Source of the DNA: Methylobacterium adhaesivum
Lineage (GTDB): Bacteria; Pseudomonadota; Alphaproteobacteria; Rhizobiales; Beijerinckiaceae
NCBI RefSeq assembly: GCF_022179065.1
Contig: NZ_BPQD01000025.1
Coordinates: 1-64,000 of the forward strand
Direction: 5' to 3'
Length of the DNA: 64,000 nt
Shown here: positions 17,511 to 26,184 of the stretch, piece after piece
Position numbering within the stretch: the stretch's first letter is position 1
How the letters are laid out: each line of letters starts with the position of its first letter
Translations under genes and position numbers: made by a program
The notes under the pieces: generated by a model
The model's input: only the letters and a program-made list of their open reading frames with translations
What the model was told of the DNA's origin: nothing
Database searches by the model: none

Positions 17511-18143
17511 TTACTGCCGCACCCACATCACCCGGCCGATCCAGGCGACCTCGCCGACACTGATGATCCGGTCGGGATGGTCGGGGTTGAGGGATGCGAG
17601 CTCGATGGTGCGGGCTGTGCGACGCTTGAGCTCCTTTGCCAGCACTTCGCCCGCCTCGAGGCGCACCACCACACGGTCGCCCTTGCGGACGCTGGCCGAA
17701 GGCGAGACGATGAGCACGTCGCCGTCCCGGTAGAGCGGCGCCATGGAATCCCCCTGCACCTCGAGGGCGAAGGCGCGATCGTCGGCAAGATCGGGAAACT
17801 CGATCTCTTCCCAGCCCGGACCACCCGTGGGCATGCCCTCGTCCGTGAACAGGCGTCCGGATCCGGCCTGGGTCATGCCGATCAGGGGGATCATCGAGCG
17901 GGCCGGTCCGGTCCGCACCTCGATGAGGCGCAGAAAATCGTCGAGGTTCGCGCCCGTGGCGACAAGGACCTTGGCGATGGATTCCGTGGAGGGCCAGCGC
18001 TTGCGCCCGTCGGGGCCGACCCGCTTCGATCGGTTGAAGCTCGTAGCATCGAGGCCGGCGCGTCGCGCGAGTCCGGACGCCGAGAAGCCGTGGCGCTCGG
18101 CCAATCGGTCGATGGCGGTCCAGATCTGCTCGTGCGATAGCAT
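17511..18143 (-). CDS. LexA/CI-like S24-family transcriptional regulator
   Basis: The 210-residue protein has an N-terminal helix-turn-helix (residues about 5-70, with GFSASGLARRAGLDATSFNR) and a C-terminal S24 peptidase domain. The catalytic dyad is visible as Ser133 in GDSMAPLY and Lys170 in EVLAKELK, and Ala93-Gly94 in MTQAGSG fits the usual self-cleavage bond. It therefore has what is needed for LexA- or CI-like self-inactivation, though HTH-S24 proteins without SOS control are common in alphaproteobacteria. It is not LexA itself: the HTH differs and lexA is usually separate. An AT-rich patch lies directly upstream. It is followed by the histidine kinase after 88 bp. No phage genes are nearby. 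Confidence 0.88.
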   Translation of the reverse strand: MLSHEQIWTAIDRLAERHGFSASGLARRAGLDATSFNRSKRVGPDGRKRWPSTESIAKVLVATGANLDDFLRLIEVRTGPARSMIPLIGMTQAGSGRLFTDEGMPTGGPGWEEIEFPDLADDRAFALEVQGDSMAPLYRDGDVLIVSPSASVRKGDRVVVRLEAGEVLAKELKRRTARTIELASLNPDHPDRIISVGEVAWIGRVMWVRQ

Positions 18144-18171
18144 AACAGCTCACGAAGGGAAGTGTGTGAGA

Positions 18172-18226
18172 CCTTCAGCCTACATCTAGGAAAGTAGAAC
18201 TAATATAGTCTGAAAGCAACTGGGTG
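18172..18226 (-). promoter_or_regulatory. AT-rich candidate promoter/operator of the S24 regulator
   Basis: In this otherwise GC-rich region, about 55 bp upstream of the S24 gene are strikingly AT-rich. Read on the minus strand, TTGCTT and TACTTT are spaced by 17 bp, and TATATT is an alternative -10. Short inverted pieces (CTAC with GTAG, CTA with TAG) could be an autoregulatory operator. No element is strong enough to be certain. Confidence 0.35.
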
Positions 18227-18374
18227 TGATCGCTTGCGTACCGTTTCCTCCCTCTCGGGAATCGGCCGGTTCATGCGCGGCTCGGCGGTCGCCCTCGGTC
18301 ATTGCTTTCGGCGGTTGCTTGGTCCGGGCCGCCGCTCTATCGCCGGGCCAGCGACACTGCGCCAAGGAGACCGG

Positions 18375-18728
18375 ATGTCCCTCGTCTACAAGATCTGCCC
18401 GCGGGATCTCTGGGCGGCCGCCGAGGCTCGGGGGCGCTTCACCGGGGCCCCCGTCGATGTGGCCGACGGCTTCATTCACTTCTCCACCGCGCTCCAGGCC
18501 GCCGAGACGGCAGCGCGGCACTTCTCGGCCGTGCAGGATCTCGTGCTCGTCGCCGTTGATGCAGAAGCCCTCGGTGCGGCGCTGCGCTTCGAGCCCTCGC
18601 GGGGCGGCGACCTGTTTCCCCACCTCTACGGCGATCTACCCCTCGCCGCCGTGCGCGCGGTCCATGACCTGCCGATCGGGGCGGACGGGCGCCATGCGTT
18701 CCCGCAAGGGTTCGGAGGTGCCGCATGA
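18375..18728 (+). CDS. DUF952 domain protein
   Basis: This 117-residue cytosolic protein matches DUF952, a small family of unknown function related in fold to glutathione-S-transferase-independent toxin-like and ADP-ribosyl-binding proteins. Recognisable parts are [27 protein letters not shown] and [10 protein letters not shown]. The ATG has AAGGAG 5 bp upstream. The end overlaps the pyrD start (ATGA), which argues for translational coupling; the DUF952-pyrD pairing recurs in Rhizobiales. The open frame starts 47 codons earlier, but that part overlaps the promoter region and reads as non-coding. Confidence 0.85.
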   Translation: MSLVYKICPRDLWAAAEARGRFTGAPVDVADGFIHFSTALQAAETAARHFSAVQDLVLVAVDAEALGAALRFEPSRGGDLFPHLYGDLPLAAVRAVHDLPIGADGRHAFPQGFGGAA

Positions 18729-19804
18729 TCGGCGCCCTGTTTCCCCTGGCCAAACCGCTGCTGCACCGCCTCGACGCGGAGGCGGCGCACAACCTCACGA
18801 TCCGCGGCCTGTGCCTGCTGCCGCCCCGCCGCTTGCCCGTCGACGATGCACGCCTTGCCGTCGAGATCCTGGGGCGGCGCTTTCCCAATCCCGTCGGTCT
18901 CGCGGCGGGCTACGACAAGGGGGCCGAGGTGCCCGACGCGCTCCTCGGGCTCGGGTTCGGCTTTGTCGAGGTCGGCGGCGTCGTCCCCCTCGCCCAACCC
19001 GGCAATCCGAGCCCCCGGGTGTTCCGCCTGCCGCGTGATGGCGCCGTCATCAATCGGTTCGGCCTCAACAGCGAGGGCCTGGACGTGGTGCGCCGCCGCC
19101 TCGCCGCCCGCCGGGGGCGGCCGGGCCGGATCGGCGTCAACATCGGCGCCAACAAGGAGGCGACGGACCGCCTCGCCGATTACGTCGCCTGCACCCGCGC
19201 GCTGGCGCCGCTCGTCGACTTCGTCACCGTGAACGTGTCGTCGCCCAACACGCCGGGCCTGCGCGACCTCCAGGGCGAGGCGTTCCTCGACGAGCTCCTG
19301 GCGCGGGTGGTGGAGACCCGCGACGCCGTCCATCCCGAGACGGCGATCCTGCTCAAGATCGCCCCCGACATCACCCTCGAGGCCCTCGACTCCATCACGG
19401 CCACGGCCCTTCGGCGCGGCGTCCAGGCGCTGGTCGTCTCCAACACCACCATCGCCCGGCCCGCCACCCTGGCGGGGGCGGCCCTGGCCCGCGAGACCGG
19501 CGGCCTGTCGGGCCGCCCCCTGTTCAGGCCCGCGACCCGCCTCCTCGCGCAGACCTATCTGCGGGTCGGATCGCGGATCCCCCTCGTGGGCGTCGGCGGC
19601 ATCGACTCAACGGAGGCGGCCTGGACCAAGATCCTTGCCGGCGCGAGCCTGCTGCAGCTCTATTCGGCCCTCGTCTATCAGGGGCCGGGTTTGATTGACG
19701 CCATCAAAACCGGTCTCGTCGCCCGCATGGCGGCCGAGGGGGCGGACAGCCTCGCCGGGTTCGTCGGCCGCGAGGCCAGGTCCTTGGCGGCGATGGCGGA
19801 TTGA
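18725..19804 (+). CDS. pyrD: Dihydroorotate dehydrogenase (quinone), class 2
   Basis: This 359-residue flavoprotein oxidises dihydroorotate to orotate in pyrimidine synthesis and passes electrons to the quinone pool. The N-terminal helix-rich extension ([19 protein letters not shown]) marks the membrane-associated class 2. The core shows [13 protein letters not shown], the catalytic serine region [15 protein letters not shown] and the FMN phosphate site [14 protein letters not shown]. It is coupled to the DUF952 gene upstream. A convergent small membrane-protein gene ends 57 bp downstream. Confidence 0.96.
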   Translation: MIGALFPLAKPLLHRLDAEAAHNLTIRGLCLLPPRRLPVDDARLAVEILGRRFPNPVGLAAGYDKGAEVPDALLGLGFGFVEVGGVVPLAQPGNPSPRVFRLPRDGAVINRFGLNSEGLDVVRRRLAARRGRPGRIGVNIGANKEATDRLADYVACTRALAPLVDFVTVNVSSPNTPGLRDLQGEAFLDELLARVVETRDAVHPETAILLKIAPDITLEALDSITATALRRGVQALVVSNTTIARPATLAGAALARETGGLSGRPLFRPATRLLAQTYLRVGSRIPLVGVGGIDSTEAAWTKILAGASLLQLYSALVYQGPGLIDAIKTGLVARMAAEGADSLAGFVGREARSLAAMAD

Positions 19805-19860
19805 ACCGGCCTCGCGCCCTCCGCCCATGCGGAGAGCGGGGACTGTTGCGATGAAAACCG

Positions 19861-20154
19861 TCAGAGCCGGAGCCGACCCCGGTGGCCGGTTCCCACGAGC
19901 ACGACGCAGGCCGCGAACAGGCCGATCAGTCCCCATTTGACCGGCAGGAGATCGGCGCCCTCGCTGGCGACGGGCAGGCGCGCGAACTGGCCGGGACCGG
20001 TCTCGACGCCGGGTTTGCCGGCACCTTGCGCATCCGCGATCTGCTCGGGCGAGATCGCCCATTCGATGCCCCGCTGCCGGTCGTGCGCCATGACCGCGAG
20101 GGCCACGGCGATCCCGACAGCGATGGCCGCACTCACCCGTACCGGGGTCCGCAT
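19861..20154 (-). CDS. Small two-span membrane protein, unknown
   Basis: This 97-residue protein has an N-terminal hydrophobic segment (residues about 8-22, AAIAVGIAVALAVMA) and a second near the C-terminus (WGLIGLFAACVVLVGTG), with a polar loop of about 45 residues between. The chosen ATG is preceded by GGAGG at a suitable distance; the frame opens 16 codons earlier. I cannot assign a family. It lies alone on the minus strand between pyrD and fdh4A. Confidence 0.6.
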   Translation of the reverse strand: MRTPVRVSAAIAVGIAVALAVMAHDRQRGIEWAISPEQIADAQGAGKPGVETGPGQFARLPVASEGADLLPVKWGLIGLFAACVVLVGTGHRGRLRL

Positions 20155-20386
20155 CTTCACAGGTCCTCCGTCATCGAGGCTTGGCCCCCCTTGCCAGTGC
20201 ATACCTCACCTGCGTGCGGCACCGCGGTTCTTAACTCGTACGAAACCGGCCACAGGAGAAAATTAATCCCAAGCAAGCGCATGACTGGCCTGCGTTTTCA
20301 CGCGATTGAGGGCCCGGTGTGCGGTGCGGTACCTCAGCGGTGACGAAGGCCGGCACGGCCTCATCGATTTTCAGCCAGGATCATTC

Positions 20387-22684
20387 ATGGATCACCCGGT
20401 CGCGACCCCGAAGCGTTCGTCCGCCGCCGGCGGCTGGGGCGCGCTGAAAAGCTGTGGCAAGCACTTGCTCGGCAGCCGCGCGCCGCTCTCGGGCGCCCGG
20501 GCCATGCTCAAGGCCAACCAGCCCGACGGATTCGATTGTCCGGGCTGCGCCTGGGGCGACCCCGCCCACGGCTCGTCGTTCGAGTTCTGCGAGAACGGCG
20601 TCAAGGCGGTATCGTGGGAAGCCACCGACAAGCGCACGCCGCCGAAATTCTTCGCCAAGCACACCGTGAGCGAACTGCGCGGCTGGACCGACTATGCCCT
20701 CGAGGGCGAGGGCCGTCTGACCCACCCGATGCGCTACGACGCGGCATCGGACCGCTACGTGCCCACCACCTGGGCGGACGCCTTCGCCGCCATCGGCGCG
20801 AGCCTGCGCGCCCTCTCCTCCCCGGATCAGGCCGAGTTCTATACCTCCGGCCGCGCCTCCAACGAGGCCGCCTACCTCTATCAGCTGTTCGCCCGGCACT
20901 ACGGCACCAACAACTTCCCCGACTGCTCGAACATGTGCCACGAAGCCAGCGGCGTGGCCCTCCAGGCCGCCATCGGCATCGGCAAGGGCACGGTGCTGCT
21001 CGAGGATTTCGAGAAGGCCGACGCGATCTTCGTCGTGGGGCAGAACCCCGGTACCAACCATCCGCGCATGCTCGGCGACCTGCGCAAGGCCGCGACGCGC
21101 GGCGCCCGCGTGGTGGTGTTCAACCCCGTGCGCGAGCGCGGCCTCGAACGCTTCGCCGACCCGCAGAACACCGTCGAGATGCTGCGCGGGGCGAGCGCCC
21201 CGGTGGCGAGCCACTATTACCAGCCGCGTCTGGGCGGCGACATGGCGGCCTTCCGCGGGATCGCCAAGGCGGTGTTTGCCGCCGACGACGCGGCGCTGGC
21301 CGCCGGCAAGCCTTCCGTCCTCGACCGCGCGTTCCTCGCCCACCACACCGATGGCCTCGCGGCCTACCGCGCCGTGGTGGACGCCACCACCTGGGAGGCC
21401 ATCGAGGACCAGTCCGGCCTGAGCCGCGCCGACATTGAGGTGGCGGCCGAGGTCTATCTCGGCGCCGACAAGGTGATCTGCACCTGGGCCATGGGCGTGA
21501 CCCAGCACCGGCATTCCGTCGCGACGGTTCGCGAACTCGCCAACGTGCTGTTCCTGCGCGGCCATGTCGGGCGCCCTGGCACGGGCCTGTGCCCCGTGCG
21601 CGGCCATTCCAACGTGCAGGGCGACCGCACGGTGGGCATCAACGAGAAGCCGCCTGCTACCCTCCTCGACGCCCTTGAGGCGGAATTTGGCTTTGCGGCG
21701 CCGCGCCATCACGGCCACAACGTCATCGCCGCCATCGGCGCCATGCTGGACGGCTCGTCGAAGGCCTTCATCGGCCTCGGCGGCAACTTCGCTCGCGCCA
21801 CGCCGGACACGGCCCTCGTCGCCAAAGCGCTGGCCTCCTGCGACCTCACCGTCCACATCGCGACGAAGCTCAACCACTCGCACCTCGTGCCGGGGCGCGT
21901 CGCCTATCTCCTGCCCTGCCTCGGCCGCACGGAGATCGACCGCAACCCGGAGGGCAAGATCCAGATCGTCACGGTCGAGGATTCCATGAGCATGGTCCAC
22001 GGCTCGGGCGGCATCAACAAGCCGGCCTCGAAGCACCTGCTCTCCGAGATCGCCATCATCGCCGGCATGGCGGAAGCCACCGTCGGCTCGAGCAAGGTCG
22101 ACTGGGCCGGGCTCGCGCAGGATTACGACCGTATCCGCGACTGCATCGAGCGCACGATTCCGGGCTTCTCCGGCTACAACGTCCGGGTGCGCCGTCCGCG
22201 CGGCTTCATGCTTCGCAATCTCGCCGCCGAGCGCAATTTCGAGACGCCGACGGGGCTTGCCAACTTCTCGGCCGATCGCCTGCCCGAGGCCACGGAGCAC
22301 CAGCGGGCCGGCAAGGCGCCGGGCACCTTCGTGCTCCAGACCTTCCGGAGCCACGACCAGTACAACACCACCATCTACGGCATGGACGACCGCTATCGCG
22401 GGGTCTACGGCGAGCGCCGCGTGGTGTTCGCCCATCCCGACGACCTCGCCGAGATCCGGGCCCTCACCGGCGACCGGGTCGACATCGTCGGCAACCATCA
22501 GGACGGCGTCACCCGCGTGGCGGAGGGCTTCCGCCTCGTGCCCTTCGACATGCCGCGCGGGTCACTCGCCGGGTACTACCCGGAACTCAACGTCCTCGTG
22601 CCCCTCTCCACCTTCGGCGAAGGCAGCGACACGCCGACCTCGAAGTCGGTGATGGTGCAACTCCGCGCGCCGGCCGCCGCGTGA
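20387..22684 (+). CDS. fdh4A: YdeP-type molybdopterin oxidoreductase, probable formate dehydrogenase 4 subunit A
   Basis: The 765-residue enzyme belongs to the FdhF/YdeP branch of the molybdopterin oxidoreductases. Near the N-terminus a Cys-X2-Cys pair (51, 54) and Cys68 could hold an Fe-S cluster, with fewer ligands than the Cys4 set of classical formate dehydrogenases. The segment DCSNMCHEASG places a Cys-His pair at 184-185 where formate dehydrogenases have the Mo-binding Sec/Cys followed by His. The C-terminal MopB cofactor-binding domain is present (TFRSHDQYNTTIYGMDDRYRG). In M. extorquens, fdh4A encodes such a protein and a small downstream frame, fdh4B, is also required for formate oxidation; the layout here is the same. 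Assignment is by family and context. The downstream gene overlaps in GTGA. Confidence 0.8.
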   Translation: MDHPVATPKRSSAAGGWGALKSCGKHLLGSRAPLSGARAMLKANQPDGFDCPGCAWGDPAHGSSFEFCENGVKAVSWEATDKRTPPKFFAKHTVSELRGWTDYALEGEGRLTHPMRYDAASDRYVPTTWADAFAAIGASLRALSSPDQAEFYTSGRASNEAAYLYQLFARHYGTNNFPDCSNMCHEASGVALQAAIGIGKGTVLLEDFEKADAIFVVGQNPGTNHPRMLGDLRKAATRGARVVVFNPVRERGLERFADPQNTVEMLRGASAPVASHYYQPRLGGDMAAFRGIAKAVFAADDAALAAGKPSVLDRAFLAHHTDGLAAYRAVVDATTWEAIEDQSGLSRADIEVAAEVYLGADKVICTWAMGVTQHRHSVATVRELANVLFLRGHVGRPGTGLCPVRGHSNVQGDRTVGINEKPPATLLDALEAEFGFAAPRHHGHNVIAAIGAMLDGSSKAFIGLGGNFARATPDTALVAKALASCDLTVHIATKLNHSHLVPGRVAYLLPCLGRTEIDRNPEGKIQIVTVEDSMSMVHGSGGINKPASKHLLSEIAIIAGMAEATVGSSKVDWAGLAQDYDRIRDCIERTIPGFSGYNVRVRRPRGFMLRNLAAERNFETPTGLANFSADRLPEATEHQRAGKAPGTFVLQTFRSHDQYNTTIYGMDDRYRGVYGERRVVFAHPDDLAEIRALTGDRVDIVGNHQDGVTRVAEGFRLVPFDMPRGSLAGYYPELNVLVPLSTFGEGSDTPTSKSVMVQLRAPAAA

Positions 22685-22986
22685 GCGAACCGCCCGCCGA
22701 CGCGGAAACCTTCCTGGCGGTGACGGACTCCGTCGCCGCCCTGCAGCCTGGCCTCTCCATCCTGGAAGCCGGGGTGCTGGCCGCCCTGCACCTCGACCTT
22801 GCGCAGGATTCCCGCAGCTTCGCCAAAATCTTCGGGGTGGAGCACGCCCTCGTGCTGCGGGCGGTGGAGACCCTGGTAGGAGAGGCCGCGTTCCTCACGG
22901 TGATCGAGCGCGTGCCCCGCACCCAGCGCACGCGCTACGCGGTCACGGAGACGGGCCGTGCCGTCCTGGACCATCTCCACGGCTGA
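22681..22986 (+). CDS. fdh4B: Fdh4B-like accessory protein with possible winged-helix fold
   Basis: This 101-residue protein starts at a GTG overlapping the fdh4A stop, so the two are translated together. Position and size fit fdh4B of M. extorquens, where mutation phenocopies loss of fdh4A. The C-terminal 60 residues read like a MarR/winged-helix unit: SFAKIFGVEHALVLRAVETL as helix-turn-helix, then LTVIERVPRTQRTRYAVT as a two-stranded wing, then ETGRAVLDHL as a closing helix. It has no Cys, so it is not an Fe-S subunit. Whether it binds DNA, the enzyme or both is open. The wing reading is my inference; the coupling is seen directly. Confidence 0.7.
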   Translation: MSEPPADAETFLAVTDSVAALQPGLSILEAGVLAALHLDLAQDSRSFAKIFGVEHALVLRAVETLVGEAAFLTVIERVPRTQRTRYAVTETGRAVLDHLHG

Positions 22987-22992
22987 TACTTT

Positions 22993-23087
22993 CGCCGCTT
23001 GATCGCTTCGGATCGCGCGGGCAAGACGGGCTCCCTCTCCTGGAAGGTGTGGGGACCCGCGTTTCACCACATCACCGAACGGATCAG
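22993..23087 (+). repeat. Dispersed intergenic repeat with hairpin core, copy B
   Basis: This copy matches copy A at the start of the window in opposite orientation over 95 bp without gaps. The left part (CGCCGCTTGATC...CTTCGGATCG) and the right part (TCACCACATCACC) are the best conserved. The central inverted repeat is degenerate here: CGGGCTCCC against GGGGACCCG has mismatches that copy A does not have. It lies just after fdh4B on the plus strand. Confidence 0.75.
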
Positions 23088-23196
23088 CCGGTGACTGTAT
23101 GACGTCTTGCGCGCAACGCGTACAGCGTCACGACACCATCGTGGCCGATACAGTCCCCCCACCCCGCGCGGGGTGAGGGCGAATGGCACGAACGCT

Positions 23197-24300
23197 CTAC
23201 CGTTTGATCGCCACCGGTCCGTTCATGCCCGGCCAATCCGAGTAGCCGTTGGCGCCGCCGCCGTACCAGTACGCCTTCGGGGCCTCCGCGAGCGGAGCTC
23301 CCGTGCGCAGGCGCTCCACGAGGTCCGGATTGGCGATGTAGGGGCGGCCGAAGCTGAACAGGTCGGCGCGGCCCTCCGCGAGGTCCTTCTTGGCGAGGTC
23401 CAGTGTGTACTGGTTGTTGCCGATATAGGCGCCCTTGAAGCGCTCGCGGATCTGCCCGAAATCGACTTCGTCCGGCACGTCGCGGGTCTGCTGGGTCACG
23501 CCCTCGATGGTGTGGACGTAGAGCAGGCCGAACCCGTTGAGGGCCTCGACATAGGCGCCGAAGGTCGCCTTCGGATCGCTGTCCAGGGCCGTCTTGCCGG
23601 GCTCGGTGGTGGCCGGGGACAGGCGGATGCCGACGCGCTGGCCGCCCCAGACGTCCGTCACCGCCTTCACCACGGCGAGCGGAAACCGCAGGCGGTTCTC
23701 GATGGAGCCGCCGTACTGGTCGGTGCGGTGGTTGGTGGAATCGCGCACGAACTGTTCGAGGAGGTAGTTGTTGGCCGAGTGGATTTCGACGCCGTCGAAG
23801 CCGGCCGCCTTGGCGTTCTCGGCGGCCCTTCGGTAATCCTCGACGATACCGGGGATCTCGTCCGTCTCCAGGGCGCGCGGGGTGACGTGGGGCTGCATGC
23901 CCTTCTCGGTGAAGGCCATGCCCTCGGGCTTCAGGGCCGAGGGGGCGACGGGCAGATCGCCGTTCGGCTGCACGTCCGGGTGCGAGATGCGGCCCGTGTG
24001 CCACAGCTGCAGGAAGATGAGTCCGTCATTGGCGTGGACGCCGGCGGTGACCGTCTTCCAGCGCTCCACCTGAGCATCGGTCCAGATTCCGGGCGTCAGG
24101 GCGTAGCCCACGGCCTGAGGCGAGATGTTCGTCGCCTCGGAGATGATCAGGCCCGCATTGGCACGTTGGGCGTAATAGTCGACGGCGAAATCCGGTGGCA
24201 CGCCCTCGCGCGACGAACGGCTGCGGGTGAGCGGCGCCATGACAACGCGGTTCTTCAGGGCGAGGTCGCCGAGGGTGTAGGGTTCGAGGATCGGGCTCAT
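23197..24300 (-). CDS. Old Yellow Enzyme family NADH:flavin oxidoreductase (NemA-like)
   Basis: This 367-residue FMN enzyme should reduce activated double bonds (enones, N-ethylmaleimide, nitro compounds) with NAD(P)H. Seen are [12 protein letters not shown] at the N-terminus, [12 protein letters not shown], the active-site pair in [13 protein letters not shown] (His and Asn that bind the substrate carbonyl; Ser replaces the common Gly), the typical [14 protein letters not shown], and [13 protein letters not shown] near the end. The length is normal. It lies 111 bp downstream of the CitE-like gene on the same strand, and may or may not share its transcript. Confidence 0.92.
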   Translation of the reverse strand: MSPILEPYTLGDLALKNRVVMAPLTRSRSSREGVPPDFAVDYYAQRANAGLIISEATNISPQAVGYALTPGIWTDAQVERWKTVTAGVHANDGLIFLQLWHTGRISHPDVQPNGDLPVAPSALKPEGMAFTEKGMQPHVTPRALETDEIPGIVEDYRRAAENAKAAGFDGVEIHSANNYLLEQFVRDSTNHRTDQYGGSIENRLRFPLAVVKAVTDVWGGQRVGIRLSPATTEPGKTALDSDPKATFGAYVEALNGFGLLYVHTIEGVTQQTRDVPDEVDFGQIRERFKGAYIGNNQYTLDLAKKDLAEGRADLFSFGRPYIANPDLVERLRTGAPLAEAPKAYWYGGGANGYSDWPGMNGPVAIKR

Positions 24301-24411
24301 GCGGGGCTGGGTCCTTGTGGGAGCGCGCCGCCACGCGGCGCGCCGTCAGCGGGGAAAGCCCGGCTTCCCCACTCCCGTTCCGCGCTTCAGCGCATGGCGG
24401 GTCCGCCCTTA

Positions 24412-25296
24412 TTATTGTCCCTTGGCCGCGATGGCCTCCGACCAGTTCACGGCGCGGCGCGCCATGCCGATGTGCTGGCGCTCGTACATGCGGCCCTCGA
24501 TCTTGATGGCGCCGCGCTTCAGGTTCTCGGGTTTGTCGAACGCCTCGATGACGATGCGGGCGCGGCGCACCTCCTCCTCGGAGGGGGCAAAGCAGGTGTT
24601 GGCCGGCTCGATCTGATTGGGGTGGATCAGGGTCTTGCCGTCGAAGCCGAGGTCGCGGGCCTGCTGGCACTCGGCCCGGCAGCCGTCGACGTCGCCGATG
24701 TCGTTCCAGACGCCGTCGAGGATGGTCAGACCCTCGGCACGGGCGGCCGCGAGGGTGAACATCATCCAGGGCAGCATCGGCACGCGGCCGGGCACGAGCT
24801 GGGCCCAGGTGTCCTTGGCGAGATCGTTGGTGCCGAGCACGAAGCAGGCGAGCCGTGTGCGCCGGTCGCGCCGGGCCTTGGCGATCTCCTGGATGTTGAG
24901 GATGGCGGCGGGCGTCTCGATCATCGCCCAGACGGCGATGCTCTCGGGCGCTTCGAGGGCCTCGAGGTGGTTGGCAATGCTCTCCAGCACGGCCGGCGAG
25001 GACACCTTCGGCATCAGGATGGCGTCGGGCCGGGCCTCGATGGCCGCCTTGAGGTCGGATTCACCCCAGGGGGTCTGAGGGGCATTGACCCGGATGATGA
25101 TCTCGCGGTTGCCGTAGCCACCTTCCTTCACCGCCGCGCAGACCTGCTCGCGGGCGATCTCCTTGGCCTCGGGCGCAACCGCATCCTCGAGATCGAGGAT
25201 CAGCGAATCGGCCGCGAGGGTCCGGGCTTTCTCCAGGGCACGCTGGTTCGAGCCGGGCATGTACAGGACGCTGCGGCGGAGGCGGAGGTCGGACAT
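24412..25296 (-). CDS. HpcH/HpaI (CitE-like) aldolase family protein, possible malyl-CoA lyase or thioesterase
   Basis: The 294-residue protein belongs to the CitE/malyl-CoA lyase group of TIM-barrel enzymes. Motifs are [32 protein letters not shown], the metal-binding Glu in [21 protein letters not shown] and [10 protein letters not shown]. The C-terminal lid is present ([21 protein letters not shown]). In Methylobacterium such proteins include the serine-cycle malyl-CoA lyase MclA1 and (3S)-malyl-CoA thioesterase Mcl2; this sequence differs clearly at the N-terminus from MclA1 as I remember it, so the thioesterase or another CitE homologue is more likely. The start is chosen at MSDLRLRRS; the frame opens 18 codons earlier. 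No citD/citF partners are nearby. Confidence 0.8.
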   Translation of the reverse strand: MSDLRLRRSVLYMPGSNQRALEKARTLAADSLILDLEDAVAPEAKEIAREQVCAAVKEGGYGNREIIIRVNAPQTPWGESDLKAAIEARPDAILMPKVSSPAVLESIANHLEALEAPESIAVWAMIETPAAILNIQEIAKARRDRRTRLACFVLGTNDLAKDTWAQLVPGRVPMLPWMMFTLAAARAEGLTILDGVWNDIGDVDGCRAECQQARDLGFDGKTLIHPNQIEPANTCFAPSEEEVRRARIVIEAFDKPENLKRGAIKIEGRMYERQHIGMARRAVNWSEAIAAKGQ

Positions 25297-25461
25297 CGAG
25301 GGTTCCCGTGAATTTTCGCGCACCTTAATGCAACATCGCCGCCGGGGCACCCCGTCGCACTGACACCCAGGCCGTTGCGACGTTCGATCCCGGCGCGGGT
25401 TGCGCTAGAACGGATTCCGGCGGCCGTCCTTCGCCGTCCTTCGACCAACTCCGAGAATGCC

Positions 25462-25851
25462 ATGCCGCTGATCCGCTTCGACCTCCTCGAAGGCCGCACC
25501 GAGGCCGAGCTGAAGACCCTCCTCGACGCCGCTCACGAGGCCATGCTGGAGGCCTTCAAGGTTCCGGCGGGCGACCGTTATCAGATCGTCACCGAGCACA
25601 AGCCGTCGCGGATGATCGTCGAGGATACGGGCCTCGGCATCCCCCGCACGCGGGACATGGTGGTGGTGCAGGTCTTCACCCGGCCGCGCTCGAAGGAGTC
25701 GAAGCAGGACTTCTACCGGCTGCTGACGGAGAAGCTCGAGGCCGCCTGTGGCATCGCGCCGTCCGACGTGATGGTCTCGTGCATGGTCAACAGCGACGAG
25801 GACTGGTCCTTCGGTCACGGCCGGGCGCAGTTCCTCACCGGCGAGCTGTGA
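25462..25851 (+). CDS. Tautomerase-superfamily protein
   Basis: This 129-residue protein begins Met-Pro, so removal of Met would expose the N-terminal proline that is the catalytic base in 4-oxalocrotonate-tautomerase relatives. The rest (LIRFDLLEGRTEAELKTLLD and FTRPRSKESKQDFYRLL) matches the longer, about 130-residue branch that includes malonate semialdehyde decarboxylase-like and cis-CaaD-like proteins. The substrate is unknown. The stop overlaps the start of the DUF167 gene (GTGA). Confidence 0.85.
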   Translation: MPLIRFDLLEGRTEAELKTLLDAAHEAMLEAFKVPAGDRYQIVTEHKPSRMIVEDTGLGIPRTRDMVVVQVFTRPRSKESKQDFYRLLTEKLEAACGIAPSDVMVSCMVNSDEDWSFGHGRAQFLTGEL

Positions 25852-26183
25852 CGACACCCCTGCCCTGGACGTCCGGTCCGGACGGCGTCCGACTCGCCGT
25901 CCGGCTCACGCCGCGTGCCAGCCGCACCGGCCTCGACGGTCTCGTGATTGGGGCCGACGGGCGGTCGGCCGTGCAGCTCCGCGTCGCAGCCCCGCCCGTG
26001 GAGGGCGCTGCCAATGCGGCCCTCGTTGCCTACCTCGCCGACGCCCTCGATCTGCGGCGGCGCGACATCCGCATCGTCTCGGGCGAGACGGCCCGCCAGA
26101 AGCTGGTGGCCCTCGCGGGCGATTCGGCGGACCTGACCACGCGCCTCGACCGGTGGATCGCGGCCGCGCCCCCACGCCGGTAG
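25848..26183 (+). CDS. DUF167 (YggU) family protein
   Basis: This 111-residue protein matches the YggU/DUF167 family, small cytosolic proteins of unknown role. The core LAVRLTPRASRTGL, LRVAAPPVEGAANAALVAYLA and IVSGETARQKLV is characteristic. The start is a GTG overlapping the tautomerase stop. It ends one base before the csaA stop on the opposite strand, leaving no room for a terminator. Confidence 0.88.
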   Translation: MTTPLPWTSGPDGVRLAVRLTPRASRTGLDGLVIGADGRSAVQLRVAAPPVEGAANAALVAYLADALDLRRRDIRIVSGETARQKLVALAGDSADLTTRLDRWIAAAPPRR

Positions 26184-26184
26184 A

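Noticed and set aside
17511-18143. S24 regulator as evidence of a prophage
   Set aside because: No integrase, terminase, capsid or lysis genes in the flanks; neighbours are chromosomal and codon use is even.
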